Both the position numbers and the translations under genes were made by a program. 50,724 nucleotides of DNA, from assembly GCA_018700055.1 (NCBI GenBank), contig JABISL010000015.1, forward strand, positions 1 to 50,724, in the 5' to 3' direction. The stretch's first letter is position 1. Each line of letters starts with the position of its first letter. Below, piece after piece: positions 42,422 to 50,583 of this stretch. Origin of the DNA: a bacterium. GTDB taxonomy: Bacteria > Margulisbacteria > Marinamargulisbacteria > UBA817 > JABISL01. Under the pieces are notes generated by a model that was not told where the DNA came from, did no database searches, and was given only the letters and a program-made list of their open reading frames with translations.

Positions 42422-43519
42422 TCACCCTCGAAGTTGTTTAATAATATCGGTATTTTTCAATATAGAAATGTACTTTAAATAGGTAGCGTTCTTATGCTTT
42501 ACCAAGCGCAGATGCTGTTCTGGACATTTATCAATAAATTTATCAACTTGGGCCATCAAATTCTCAAGACTATCAAACACATTAATTGAATCAGACAAAA
42601 ATCCTTTGGTTGTATCTGCTCGATGGTCATGTCCAATTGATAATCCAGGAATGCCTAAAGAAGCAGCAATTCCTATTCCATGTACCCTTGCGCTAACCAC
42701 GGCATCCATAGAACGATAAATATCGAAATATGCTCCCGCATCATAACTGTAACGAATCGGAACATCAGGAAAAAGACGCGCGGCTTCAGGTAATTCATCT
42801 ATATAGTGACAAATTAACTCACAAGAATATTTTTTGATACACGCTCTATACAAATCATGTAAATGCCTGGCCGTCTTTGGAGGAACTCGATTACTATCAA
42901 CCGCTTTGTCTGTTGCAAACACTAATCCTATGGTCTCACTCTTCTCGTATTTTTTTTCTGTCGGAGAACTAAGTAATGCTGGACAAGGAATAAATTGAGC
43001 TTGGGACCGCATATTTTCAATCGGAAAAGAAGGGACCGTTGCTTCTGAACGAAGCGTAAGCAACTCTGCATTTTTCAGTGAGTTCTTGACTGCTTTAGAT
43101 AGTTTATCAAAGGACAATGGAGCGCTGTTTCCAATTCCCAAAAAGATCGTCGGGATATTATATTTATTGATCAACTTATGTAGCGATCGATTTCTGGGAC
43201 CTTCCCACTCTGGGGTACCTGCAAAGACTACTAAATCGATCCAATCACCACTTTGTCCGGGTTTGAAAGAGTTATCCCAAAATCCAATTTGAAGTATTGC
43301 CTCTAGAATACCTCGATTCTGAATAAACCCAGGGTGCTTAAGTCGATGAAGTGGGTTAAGCACACTCTCACTCGCGCGTATTTGGGGGTTCCGGTTATAA
43401 ATTATTGGATTAAAGTCCCCAATTACCTCTTTAAGTAATCGTTCAATACCAAATCGAATCCATTCGTCACCGGGGTTCCATTGTCGTGTTGTTGAAAATA
43501 AAATGTTTGGGATTTTCAT
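42422..43519 (-). CDS. Polysaccharide pyruvyl transferase family protein
   Basis: 365 residues, resembling a GT-B-like fold. The first part has NPGDEWIRFGIERLLKEV, close to the family's GxGNxGDxLI loop, then LVVFAGTPEWEG and IPTIFLGIGNSAPLSF. The C-terminal half has SMDAVVSARVHGIGIAASLG with the Arg-x-His motif typical of pyruvyl transferases, and GLSIGHDHR. Family members ketalise sugars of surface polymers with phosphoenolpyruvate; distant ones act differently. It is divergent from the DegT gene and likely part of the same surface-glycan locus. Confidence 0.8.
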   Translation of the reverse strand: MKIPNILFSTTRQWNPGDEWIRFGIERLLKEVIGDFNPIIYNRNPQIRASESVLNPLHRLKHPGFIQNRGILEAILQIGFWDNSFKPGQSGDWIDLVVFAGTPEWEGPRNRSLHKLINKYNIPTIFLGIGNSAPLSFDKLSKAVKNSLKNAELLTLRSEATVPSFPIENMRSQAQFIPCPALLSSPTEKKYEKSETIGLVFATDKAVDSNRVPPKTARHLHDLYRACIKKYSCELICHYIDELPEAARLFPDVPIRYSYDAGAYFDIYRSMDAVVSARVHGIGIAASLGIPGLSIGHDHRADTTKGFLSDSINVFDSLENLMAQVDKFIDKCPEQHLRLVKHKNATYLKYISILKNTDIIKQLRG

Positions 43520-43529
43520 ATATTTAAAT

Positions 43530-43535
43530 ATTATA
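43530..43535 (-). promoter_or_regulatory. -10 hexamer TATAAT before the pyruvyl transferase gene
   Basis: On the reverse strand TATAAT, directly preceded by TG, ends 10 bases before the ATG at 43519, giving a leader of only about 3-4 bases. No Shine-Dalgarno is present. Confidence 0.5.
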
Positions 43536-43620
43536 CAAAAGTTTCAAATAAAACACCCGCTATTTACTTCGACAGAGAAAAGTTATTGCTCTTTTTCTTG
43601 TATGCTTTTTTTGGGCGTGA

Positions 43621-43626
43621 TATCTT
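43621..43626 (+). promoter_or_regulatory. Extended -10 (TGA TATCTT), leaderless-type, for the DegT aminotransferase
   Basis: TATCTT, preceded by TGA, ends 8 bases before the ATG at 43635. It supports that start over the longer frame beginning at 43503. Confidence 0.5.
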
Positions 43627-43634
43627 CGGTATAT

Positions 43635-44783
43635 ATGAAAGACTATATAGTTTTTGGCCAGCCTCAAATCTCTGAGGATGAAATTCAGGAAGTGGTATCA
43701 ACTCTTCGCACAAATTGGGTTGGAACTGGGCCAAAAGTTAGCGCGTTTGAAAAAAGCATACAGACTTATAAATCGGCATCTCACGCGGTTGCTGTTAATT
43801 CTTGTACTGCGGCGCTTCATTTGTCATTGATCGCACTAAGATTGTCACCTGGTGATGAGGTAATAACTACCGACATGACCTTTTGCTCTACTGTGAATGC
43901 GATAATTCATTCCGGAGCAACACCCGTTTTGGTCGATTGCGATTTGGATTCTCGAAATATTTCTATCGATGCTATTAATCGCGCAATTACACCCAAAACA
44001 AAGGCGATTATCCCTGTCCATATGGCCGGATACCCTTGTGATATGACCTCGATATTGGCTATCGCAAAGCAGCACAACTTATCCATCATCGAAGATTGTG
44101 CGCATGCAATTGAAAGTCGTTACAATGGGATTCCTCTTGGCACTCTTGGGGATTTTGGCTGTTTAAGTTTTTATGCAACAAAGAATATATGCACGGCCGA
44201 AGGCGGCATGATTCTTACCAAACATCCCCACTCTGCCAAAGAAGTGAAGCAACTTGCACTCCATGGCCTTTCCTCTGATGCTTGGTCACGATTTTCGGAT
44301 AAGGGCTACAAACATTATTTAGTAGATTTTCCTGGATACAAATACAATCTCACGGATTTGGCGGCCTCTTTGGGTCTCAGGCAAATGGAAAAAATAGACT
44401 CATTTCACCAAAAAAGACAGGCCATTTTCAGACGCTATAACGAGGCATTTAAATCCTTACCACTACGGCTACCTTTAGATACACCTGAAGAGCATACCCA
44501 TGGTTATCATCTTTATTCCCCTGTGATTAAACCTGAGTTTACAGCTATTTCAAGAGACGATGTCTTAATTCAATTACATAACAGCGGCATCGGAGTTGGG
44601 GTCCATTATTTAGGACTTCATTGTCATCCTTATTATAAGCAAAGCCTTTTATTAAATGCAGATGACTTTCCTAATTCTCAAATCATCTCTGACAATACGT
44701 TCTCACTACCTTTAACACCTTTTTTGACAGAAAATCAGGTCTCCCGCATCATTTCAGAAGTCCAGTCTTTGTTTACTAACTAA
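43635..44783 (+). CDS. DegT/DnrJ/EryC1-family sugar aminotransferase
   Basis: 382 residues from ATG 43635 (MKDYIVFGQPQISEDEI, the usual start of this family). PLP-binding: SFYATKNICTAEGGMI with K183, DCAHAIES with D154, and VAVNSCTAALHLSL. Such enzymes transaminate keto-sugar nucleotides; ArnB, which makes UDP-4-amino-4-deoxyarabinose, and PseC are relatives. It is followed one base later by a GT2 of the ArnC/DPM type and then a DUF2079 membrane protein, suggesting an amino-sugar modification of a lipid or envelope glycan. The exact sugar is unknown. Confidence 0.9.
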   Translation: MKDYIVFGQPQISEDEIQEVVSTLRTNWVGTGPKVSAFEKSIQTYKSASHAVAVNSCTAALHLSLIALRLSPGDEVITTDMTFCSTVNAIIHSGATPVLVDCDLDSRNISIDAINRAITPKTKAIIPVHMAGYPCDMTSILAIAKQHNLSIIEDCAHAIESRYNGIPLGTLGDFGCLSFYATKNICTAEGGMILTKHPHSAKEVKQLALHGLSSDAWSRFSDKGYKHYLVDFPGYKYNLTDLAASLGLRQMEKIDSFHQKRQAIFRRYNEAFKSLPLRLPLDTPEEHTHGYHLYSPVIKPEFTAISRDDVLIQLHNSGIGVGVHYLGLHCHPYYKQSLLLNADDFPNSQIISDNTFSLPLTPFLTENQVSRIISEVQSLFTN

Positions 44784-44784
44784 T

Positions 44785-45735
44785 ATGTCTAAATTAAACC
44801 TATCCATTGTGATTCCTATTTATTATTCCGAAAAAACTCTATACAGTTTGGGATCAATACTAATTAAAGAGCTTGGAACCCGATATGATCTACAAATCGT
44901 CATGGTTAATGATGGCTCTACCGACCAGTCTCACTCCGAAGGGATTCGTTTTGCAAACGATTACCCTACTCAGGTTCAATTTATCACCCTTTCCAAAAAT
45001 GTAGGGCAAGATGGCGCAACAATGGCCGGATTAAATTATGCGACAGGGGATTATGTGGTGGTCATGGATGACGATTTTCAACACCACATCTCCGAAATAC
45101 ATTCTCTTGTGAATAAGATTCAAACAGATAAAAATGATGTCGTTTTTGTTAAATTTAAGAATAACTCACATGCTTTTCATCGACGATTGGGAAGTAAGTT
45201 CAATGATATTATCGCAACGATTCTGCTCAAAAAGCCAAGAGATCTCTATTTATCTACATTCAAAATCATGAAACGACGCCTTGTTAAAGAGCTTTGTAAA
45301 AATAAGTCTCCCTATGTATATGTTGATGGACTTGTTTGTCGATTAACATCTAATACTGGAGTTATTGATATTCCACATGGGGAACGCAAAGAAGGTCAAT
45401 CTGGATATACTCTCATTAAATTAATTGGTGTTTGGCTCAACATGAGTACAGGGTTCTCAATTTTGCCGCTGCGCATCGCAACCGTATCTGGGGTATTTGT
45501 ATCTTCTTTTTCTTTACTGTATGGAATTTACACAGTAATTTCAAAATTTTTGGATCCCGACTATCCAGAAGGTTGGGCCACGTTAATCGTATTAATCACT
45601 CTTTTTTCTGGTGTCCAACTTTTGTTTTTGGGCATTGTTGGTGAGTATATAGGAAGACTCTTCATGTTCCAAAACGGCAAGCCTCAATATACCGTTTCAT
45701 ACGACTCATGTGAGCTTCATCATGGCGACTATTAA
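44785..45735 (+). CDS. Family 2 glycosyltransferase, undecaprenyl/dolichyl-phosphate sugar synthase type
   Basis: 316 residues. The GT-A head has LSIVIPIYYSEKTL, VMVNDGSTDQS, VGQDGATMAGLNYATGDYVV and the metal site VMDDDFQH. Two C-terminal membrane helices (~230-255 and 265-290: SGVFVSSFSLLYGIYTVI, TLFSGVQLLFLGIVGEYIGR) match ArnC/GtrB/DPM1-type enzymes, which load a sugar onto a lipid phosphate carrier at the inner membrane. The donor may be the product of the adjacent aminotransferase. It overlaps the next gene by 26 bases. Confidence 0.9.
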   Translation: MSKLNLSIVIPIYYSEKTLYSLGSILIKELGTRYDLQIVMVNDGSTDQSHSEGIRFANDYPTQVQFITLSKNVGQDGATMAGLNYATGDYVVVMDDDFQHHISEIHSLVNKIQTDKNDVVFVKFKNNSHAFHRRLGSKFNDIIATILLKKPRDLYLSTFKIMKRRLVKELCKNKSPYVYVDGLVCRLTSNTGVIDIPHGERKEGQSGYTLIKLIGVWLNMSTGFSILPLRIATVSGVFVSSFSLLYGIYTVISKFLDPDYPEGWATLIVLITLFSGVQLLFLGIVGEYIGRLFMFQNGKPQYTVSYDSCELHHGDY

Positions 45736-47224
45736 AGATTTTTACCGCAATCACAAGCAAATAGCCTGGATATCGATCGTCACCTTTTGTTACTGTTTAG
45801 TTCAGAAACTGGTCGTGCATTATGGGTTCAACACTCATTTTTACGATCTCTATTTTTTTGATCATGCACTTTGGAACTTTGCTCAAGGCAAAGGATTATA
45901 TCTGGATTACCATAAAATGAGCTTCTTAGGCATGCATTTTTATCCGGTGCTATTTATTGTGGGGCTCTTTTATTGCATTATTGCGACTCCTTTTTGGTTA
46001 TTCTTTTTTCAAAGCATCTTGATAACGCTCACTCTAATCCCTATATTACTGTTGTCCAAACAATTGTTTGGCTCAAAAAAAGTCTACTTAGCAACACTAT
46101 TAACATGTAGCTATATCCCCTTTAGATTGCTCAATTTGCATGACTTTCATGGCGAATTATTGATCGCAACTTGTTTAGCCTGGCTTATTTATTTCCTGAA
46201 GCAAAAAAAGTACAACCCTGTACTAGGCCTAATTCTGATGCTCCCCTTTTTAAAAGAAACGGCTTTTTTGATAGCCCCTTTTATTGGATTTATTTTAATT
46301 TTCTTCCATAAAAAACCGCGATTGGGGATATTCACAATTGTATATGGGCTCATTATTGGTGTGGCCTTAGTGTCTTGGGTTATCCCTGCTTTAAACCCTG
46401 TATTTGAAGGGGGCGATTATGCATACCTTAAGTACTATGCGTATCTAGGAGAAGGACTTTTTGGCAAACTTAAAACGGTTCTTTTTAACCCATTAATGGT
46501 TTTGTCTCATGTATTAGTGGGCTACAAAATCGGCTATATTTTATTACTTGGACTTCCACTAGGGTTCCTATTTGTCTTTTCTCCTTATAGTTTGATATCC
46601 CTTGGTATGCTCGCTCAAAATATACTCTCAGACAACCCAAATACCTGCGACATTTTCTCTCACTACGCACTGACATTTTCTCCAATTCTGATTATGGCAA
46701 CTTTTCTGGGATACCATCGAATTAGGCAAACCCCATCCTCTTGGGCTATTAACTATATCAAAGTTGCGAAAGGTTTCATCCTCCTGTTTATGGTATTGAG
46801 TTGGTTAGCATTTATTATTTTAGAAGCTCGATATTTCATGATAGAAAAACATGATCTTGTCGCCCATGAGGTTATGAAAAAAATTCCTCGAACGGCCTCC
46901 CTAAGTGCCTCATCTGCATTTTATGTACATCTAGATTATCGAGAGTCTATCTGGTTATTCCCAGAAAATAACGGTGCCGAATATGTCATGGTACAGGCCA
47001 TGGACCCTTTTTACGGCAACGACTCTAACCCTGAGGCGTTGATCAATAATGAGTGGAAAAATGGCTCCAAATGGACCGTAATAAAAGTATTATTACGTGG
47101 TGAGCGTGGCTACTCGCCCGTTAATCGCAAAAAACATCATGCGGCCTTATCTCAACTATCTACTAACCCACTCTATCAACTCATTCATAGTGAAAAAGGT
47201 GTTTTGTTATATAAACACCGTTAA
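45710..47224 (+). CDS. DUF2079-type polytopic membrane protein (putative GT-C glycosyltransferase)
   Basis: 504 residues with about ten membrane helices. The first periplasmic loop HYGFNTHFYDLYFFDHALWN carries the D-x-x-x-F-D-Q/H-x-x-W pattern of DUF2079, and HDFHGELLIATCLAWLIYFL and LPFLKETAFLIAP resemble the acidic loops of GT-C enzymes. The ~110 C-terminal residues are soluble and probably periplasmic. GT-C enzymes take sugars from lipid-phosphate donors of the kind the preceding GT2 would make, so the two likely work in series. Acceptor unknown. It converges with the MBL-like gene (4-base overlap). Confidence 0.8.
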   Translation: MSFIMATIKDFYRNHKQIAWISIVTFCYCLVQKLVVHYGFNTHFYDLYFFDHALWNFAQGKGLYLDYHKMSFLGMHFYPVLFIVGLFYCIIATPFWLFFFQSILITLTLIPILLLSKQLFGSKKVYLATLLTCSYIPFRLLNLHDFHGELLIATCLAWLIYFLKQKKYNPVLGLILMLPFLKETAFLIAPFIGFILIFFHKKPRLGIFTIVYGLIIGVALVSWVIPALNPVFEGGDYAYLKYYAYLGEGLFGKLKTVLFNPLMVLSHVLVGYKIGYILLLGLPLGFLFVFSPYSLISLGMLAQNILSDNPNTCDIFSHYALTFSPILIMATFLGYHRIRQTPSSWAINYIKVAKGFILLFMVLSWLAFIILEARYFMIEKHDLVAHEVMKKIPRTASLSASSAFYVHLDYRESIWLFPENNGAEYVMVQAMDPFYGNDSNPEALINNEWKNGSKWTVIKVLLRGERGYSPVNRKKHHAALSQLSTNPLYQLIHSEKGVLLYKHR

Positions 47225-47904
47225 AGCACGTTACGTTTTATTTGATCATGGGCTGAACTATCAACATGGTGTCCGTGACAAACGATGAGTTGTTCCGGCC
47301 CCCAGTCATTGAGAAGGGATATAAGGGAGTTTTTCCAATGGGAGTAGGTTTTGATCATACTCATCTTATAAGCCCGAGTCGTGCATAACCCTTTTGTCGC
47401 ACCATTTAATCGCATTAATACTGACGTTAATCCACTAAAATCTCTCGCTGAAAAGTTAAAAAACATGTCCGCCGCAACAAGTGTTTTACTTGGGACATGT
47501 AACAGTAAAACTTCTGGAGATTTAAGTCCTTCGGGAATGCGATATGCAACGGTTCCTAAAAAAGACGCTGGCCAGCCAGATTCTATCGTTTGATTTACTT
47601 GTATCCCTTTTATAGCCAAACTTGGGATCAGTGATTGAGGGGCCAGAATCTGGGCAAAAGGGTATCTGGCCTTATACTCCATGGCATCTGCAGTATGCCA
47701 TTTATTGGGGATCAGTATGTACTTTACTGTGCCAAGCGTGTCCAACTCTGCATATCCGGACTCACTCAGGGCAATAGAGCTATGAATCATCAACGCAGTA
47801 TCTTCCCCTTTTAGAATAATCATACGCCGTCCCAAAGGACTCTTCCGAGTGCTTTGATAGATAGAGAAAAGACTCTCATTGTGTTTTATTATCGGCCAGT
47901 TCAT
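47221..47904 (-). CDS. Metallo-beta-lactamase-fold-like protein (DUF4336-like), probably inactive
   Basis: 227 residues. RRMIILKGEDTALMIHSSIA, VKYILIPNKWHTADAMEYKA, FAQILAPQSL and KTLVAADMFFNF follow the strand order of the MBL-like DUF4336 family, but the HxHxDH zinc motif is reduced to KWHTAD. A late CHGHH could still bind a metal. Function unknown. A weak AAAGGAAA precedes the ATG by 11 bases. It stands alone between the sugar cluster and the tRNA. Confidence 0.7.
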   Translation of the reverse strand: MNWPIIKHNESLFSIYQSTRKSPLGRRMIILKGEDTALMIHSSIALSESGYAELDTLGTVKYILIPNKWHTADAMEYKARYPFAQILAPQSLIPSLAIKGIQVNQTIESGWPASFLGTVAYRIPEGLKSPEVLLLHVPSKTLVAADMFFNFSARDFSGLTSVLMRLNGATKGLCTTRAYKMSMIKTYSHWKNSLISLLNDWGPEQLIVCHGHHVDSSAHDQIKRNVL

Positions 47905-48036
47905 ATTGATATGATTTCCTTTATCTCAGGCTCTAATGCATAAATTGAACATCTTTCACTTTTTATTATATCTTTAACCTGTTATTACGATAAGACACTC
48001 TCCTTCTTAGGTGTCGATGAATCACAATTGCTGTGC

Positions 48037-48042
48037 TATCCT
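48037..48042 (+). promoter_or_regulatory. Extended -10 (TGC TATCCT) of tRNA-Ser(GGA)
   Basis: TATCCT, preceded by TGC, ends 7 bases before the mature 5' end of the tRNA at 48050. Confidence 0.55.
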
Positions 48043-48049
48043 TATGCTC

Positions 48050-48139
48050 GGAAAGATGTCCGAGTGGCTTAAGGAGCACGCTTGGAAAGCGTGTGTGCTA
48101 GCAATAGTACCGTGGGTTCGAATCCCACTCTTTCCGCCA
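48050..48139 (+). tRNA. tRNA-Ser (GGA anticodon)
   Basis: 90 bases with encoded CCA. The acceptor GGAAAGA pairs with TCTTTCC, discriminator G73. The anticodon stem CACGC/GCGTG closes TTGGAAA with anticodon GGA, reading UCC/UCU. A long variable arm marks class II. The 3' end is followed after 14 bases by the end of a serine recombinase gene, so this tRNA may be the insertion site of the element to the right. Confidence 0.96.
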
Positions 48140-48153
48140 GAAATAGTTAGTCG

Positions 48154-49632
48154 TCAAACCAGTAATGCAATCCCTTTAAAGTTCATAACCACAGTCTCAT
48201 CTTTAAATATTTCTATCCTCTCGATAGTATCTAACAACCACTTTTTCAGTTCGTTTGTCTCCAACGATTGAGAGTTGATTTTAAAGAACACTAATTCTTT
48301 TTTAAGTCGTTCCACACTAGAAATTTGTTCTTCCTTTTGTGTGTATTCAAATTGGAGTTTCATAATACTGCCCTTTAATTGCTTCTCCTGAAGTGTGAAT
48401 TCATCAATTTTAGAGTTAATCATTTCTCGTTCTTTAGCCACGAACTGATTAGAAATGAGTGAATCTAGGTAGGTTTCCTTTTTGGATTTAATCGATTCCA
48501 ACATATTCTCCATTCCTTCAATTTCTATCTGTATAACGGTGAGTTCCTTACGCACCTCATCATTTTTCTTCTCAACATGATTAGATATGTTTTGTAACTG
48601 TTGTTCAGTAGCACAGGACAACACCTTCTGAAGAACAATTTTATTAGCCTTTTCCATATTGAAATATTTATTGATACAGGGCTTTCCTTTAGGGTTTAAC
48701 GTACTAACACAACGGTAGTATCTATAGATCTTTCCATTTTTCTTCTTTGTATAGTTAGGGGTCATTAAATGATGACATTCCCCACAAAACAGGACTCCTT
48801 TCAGCAGACCTAATACGATTTTGCTTTTCCGATAAACCTTGCGTTCAGAGAAGATGGTTTGAGCTTGATTAAAGAGAAGTTCTGATACAAGTGGCTGGTG
48901 AATACCCGTAAATATCTGGCTATTCCACCTGATTTTTCCTAAGTACACCGGATGATTAAGTATCTTATGTAATTGTCGCTTATCCCACATCGCACCATTA
49001 CGATTACGAAATCCCATAACATTACATTCATTAGCAACGATTGTTGTGGATTTTGTTTTGATAAATGTTTCGAAGATAAACTGAATGATCTTTTTTTCTT
49101 GTTTATGTGGGATGAGTTCTGAGGACACCGAATCATATCCAAATGGACGAGTACCACCGTTGTATAACCCTTGTTCAGCACGCCAGGCAAAAACATCCTT
49201 AATCCGTTCTGCTGTTTGCTCTCGCTCCAACTGCGCGAAGACCAGAGCTACGCGAAGCATGGCTTTGCCCATAGCAGTGGTGGTATCGAAGTTTTCTCGT
49301 AACGAAATGAATTCTACATCATTCCTTTGCATTGTTGTCATTAGCTGTTCAAAGTCCAACAATGAGCGTGAAAGTCTATCTAATTTTTTAACAACAACAG
49401 CCGTAATCTTTTTAGCCTCAATATCTGCCACCAGTTTTTTGTATTCAGGGCGATTAGTATTGCCCCCAGACTTACCTTTTTCGATGTATATCTGATGAAT
49501 ACGATAGTTACGAAAATCACAGAACTTTTTCAGTTCAGACTCTTGCTCCTCTAACGAATCACCTTCCTTGGCTTGTCTGTCGGTAGATACTCGAATGTAC
49601 AGGGCAACAACAACTGGGGTCATATCAATCAT
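48154..49632 (-). CDS. Large serine recombinase / integrase
   Basis: 492 residues. The resolvase domain has ALYIRVSTDRQ with catalytic S16, KKLDRLSRSLLDFEQLMTT and LREQ-like LEREQTAERIK. A recombinase domain (~155-265) has GTRPFGYDSV and NHPVYLGKIRWN. A zinc ribbon holds FCGECHHLM and later YRC and C. A long coiled coil (~340-450) follows, as in phage-type integrases. It catalyses integration or excision between att sites. The lower G+C and the tRNA-Ser 15 bases from its 3' end mark the border of a mobile element. The far end is beyond the window. Confidence 0.94.
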   Translation of the reverse strand: MIDMTPVVVALYIRVSTDRQAKEGDSLEEQESELKKFCDFRNYRIHQIYIEKGKSGGNTNRPEYKKLVADIEAKKITAVVVKKLDRLSRSLLDFEQLMTTMQRNDVEFISLRENFDTTTAMGKAMLRVALVFAQLEREQTAERIKDVFAWRAEQGLYNGGTRPFGYDSVSSELIPHKQEKKIIQFIFETFIKTKSTTIVANECNVMGFRNRNGAMWDKRQLHKILNHPVYLGKIRWNSQIFTGIHQPLVSELLFNQAQTIFSERKVYRKSKIVLGLLKGVLFCGECHHLMTPNYTKKKNGKIYRYYRCVSTLNPKGKPCINKYFNMEKANKIVLQKVLSCATEQQLQNISNHVEKKNDEVRKELTVIQIEIEGMENMLESIKSKKETYLDSLISNQFVAKEREMINSKIDEFTLQEKQLKGSIMKLQFEYTQKEEQISSVERLKKELVFFKINSQSLETNELKKWLLDTIERIEIFKDETVVMNFKGIALLV

Positions 49633-49888
49633 CTTGAGACCCTCCTAGCAACGGATACAGAAGGTCATGAATATCCTCTAATAGTTGAGTCGATTCTAGA
49701 TAGATATCTCCAGCTTCTTTTTTTAACTCCTTAAGCTTATTCAGCTGATTCTTAGCTGTATCTAAATCTACTTTAAGTTGAGACACGAATTCATTGTTAA
49801 GAGCTAAAGACTCCAACAAATCAGCTACATATGGAGTATTGTTCTTATACTCGTTATTATTATTTAGGGTCGTGTTAGGTTTCGTCAT
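49625..49888 (-). CDS. Small coiled-coil protein, 87 residues, coupled to the recombinase
   Basis: It starts MTKPNTTLNNNNEYKNNT (Asn/Thr-rich) and continues as an amphipathic helix (VSQLKVDLDTAKNQLNKLKE), then ends LYPLLGGSQDD. AAAGGAGG precedes the ATG by 9-10 bases. The stop overlaps the recombinase start by 8 bases. It could be an accessory or directionality factor for the recombinase, but no such family is recognised. Confidence 0.65.
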   Translation of the reverse strand: MTKPNTTLNNNNEYKNNTPYVADLLESLALNNEFVSQLKVDLDTAKNQLNKLKELKKEAGDIYLESTQLLEDIHDLLYPLLGGSQDD

Positions 49889-49977
49889 CGGACACGGCCT
49901 CCTTTTATTTAAATTTTCAATCCAAGAGCAAGCTCCCTGCGATTCTTACATAGGTTCACTATTTCAAACCCCGCACC

Positions 49978-50001
49978 ACCCGGCTTGTGGGGGAGCCGGG
50001 T
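49978..50001 (-). terminator. GC-rich hairpin after the SLOG gene
   Basis: ACCCGGCT (49978-49985) and AGCCGGGT (49994-50001) form an 8-bp stem with loop TGTGGGGG. It lies 22 bases after the SLOG stop at 50023. No T-run follows in either direction, so termination would be atypical. Confidence 0.4.
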
Positions 50002-50022
50002 TCGTTACAAGCTCGCTTCTTC

Positions 50023-50583
50023 TTATTTCAGATAGACAGCTTTATACCCCCCTTCCCAACAGCCACCACACTTCAGTTCTACCCATTTTACGTATGAGAT
50101 ATCTGGTAAGTGACATTCGTGCGGAAACACAACTATAGTTAGTCGTTTGGCAGCTGCTTTTTTAATGGTGAATATGGAGCCTCTGGAGTGCTCGTCTATG
50201 AACCCGATAATGCCGTAACAAGCATCTACTAGACGCTGATTACGTAGAAGAAGACCCATTCTGGTGACGTGATATGGGTGATTGGGGCCGACTTCACCCC
50301 ATAACAAATTACCTCCCGATTCTTTGAACTGCTTCATCATGTTACGTACTTTTACAGGGAACCCTTTGTAATTTTGCCAAGGAGAATACACTGTGCATTT
50401 ATCGGAAAGACCGATACGAAGAATCTGTTCAATGACAAATTGGTCAGCGCCAATGGCACCGCCAGAAGCAATATGATAGTCCCTCGCGATAATATCTTGA
50501 GTAATACCCCCAACTTTATTCGCGTGTGAAAAGGGTAAGGATCTGGAACCGATGATTCCAATAGACCGAATAGATGTAGACAT
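50023..50583 (-). CDS. SLOG/DprA-like Rossmann-fold nucleotide-binding protein
   Basis: 186 residues. IRSIGIIGSRSLPFSHANKV and DYHIASGGAIGADQFVIEQ follow the first SLOG nucleotide-binding loops (GSR and GGAxGAD), and a later HSRGSIFTIKKAAAKRLTIV is the SxGT/S-type second loop. ILRIGLSDKCTVYSPW lies between. The family includes DprA, YpsA and LOG proteins, and many standalone members sit in phage, ICE and defence loci, where they are proposed to sense or process nucleotide ligands. It lacks the DprA helical domain. AAAAAAGGAG precedes the ATG. The recombinase-linked context suggests a mobile cargo gene. Confidence 0.82.
   Translation of the reverse strand: MSTSIRSIGIIGSRSLPFSHANKVGGITQDIIARDYHIASGGAIGADQFVIEQILRIGLSDKCTVYSPWQNYKGFPVKVRNMMKQFKESGGNLLWGEVGPNHPYHVTRMGLLLRNQRLVDACYGIIGFIDEHSRGSIFTIKKAAAKRLTIVVFPHECHLPDISYVKWVELKCGGCWEGGYKAVYLK

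Noticed and set aside
48011-48271. 86-residue ORF over tRNA-Ser
   Set aside because: It is produced by translating the tRNA and the antisense end of the recombinase.
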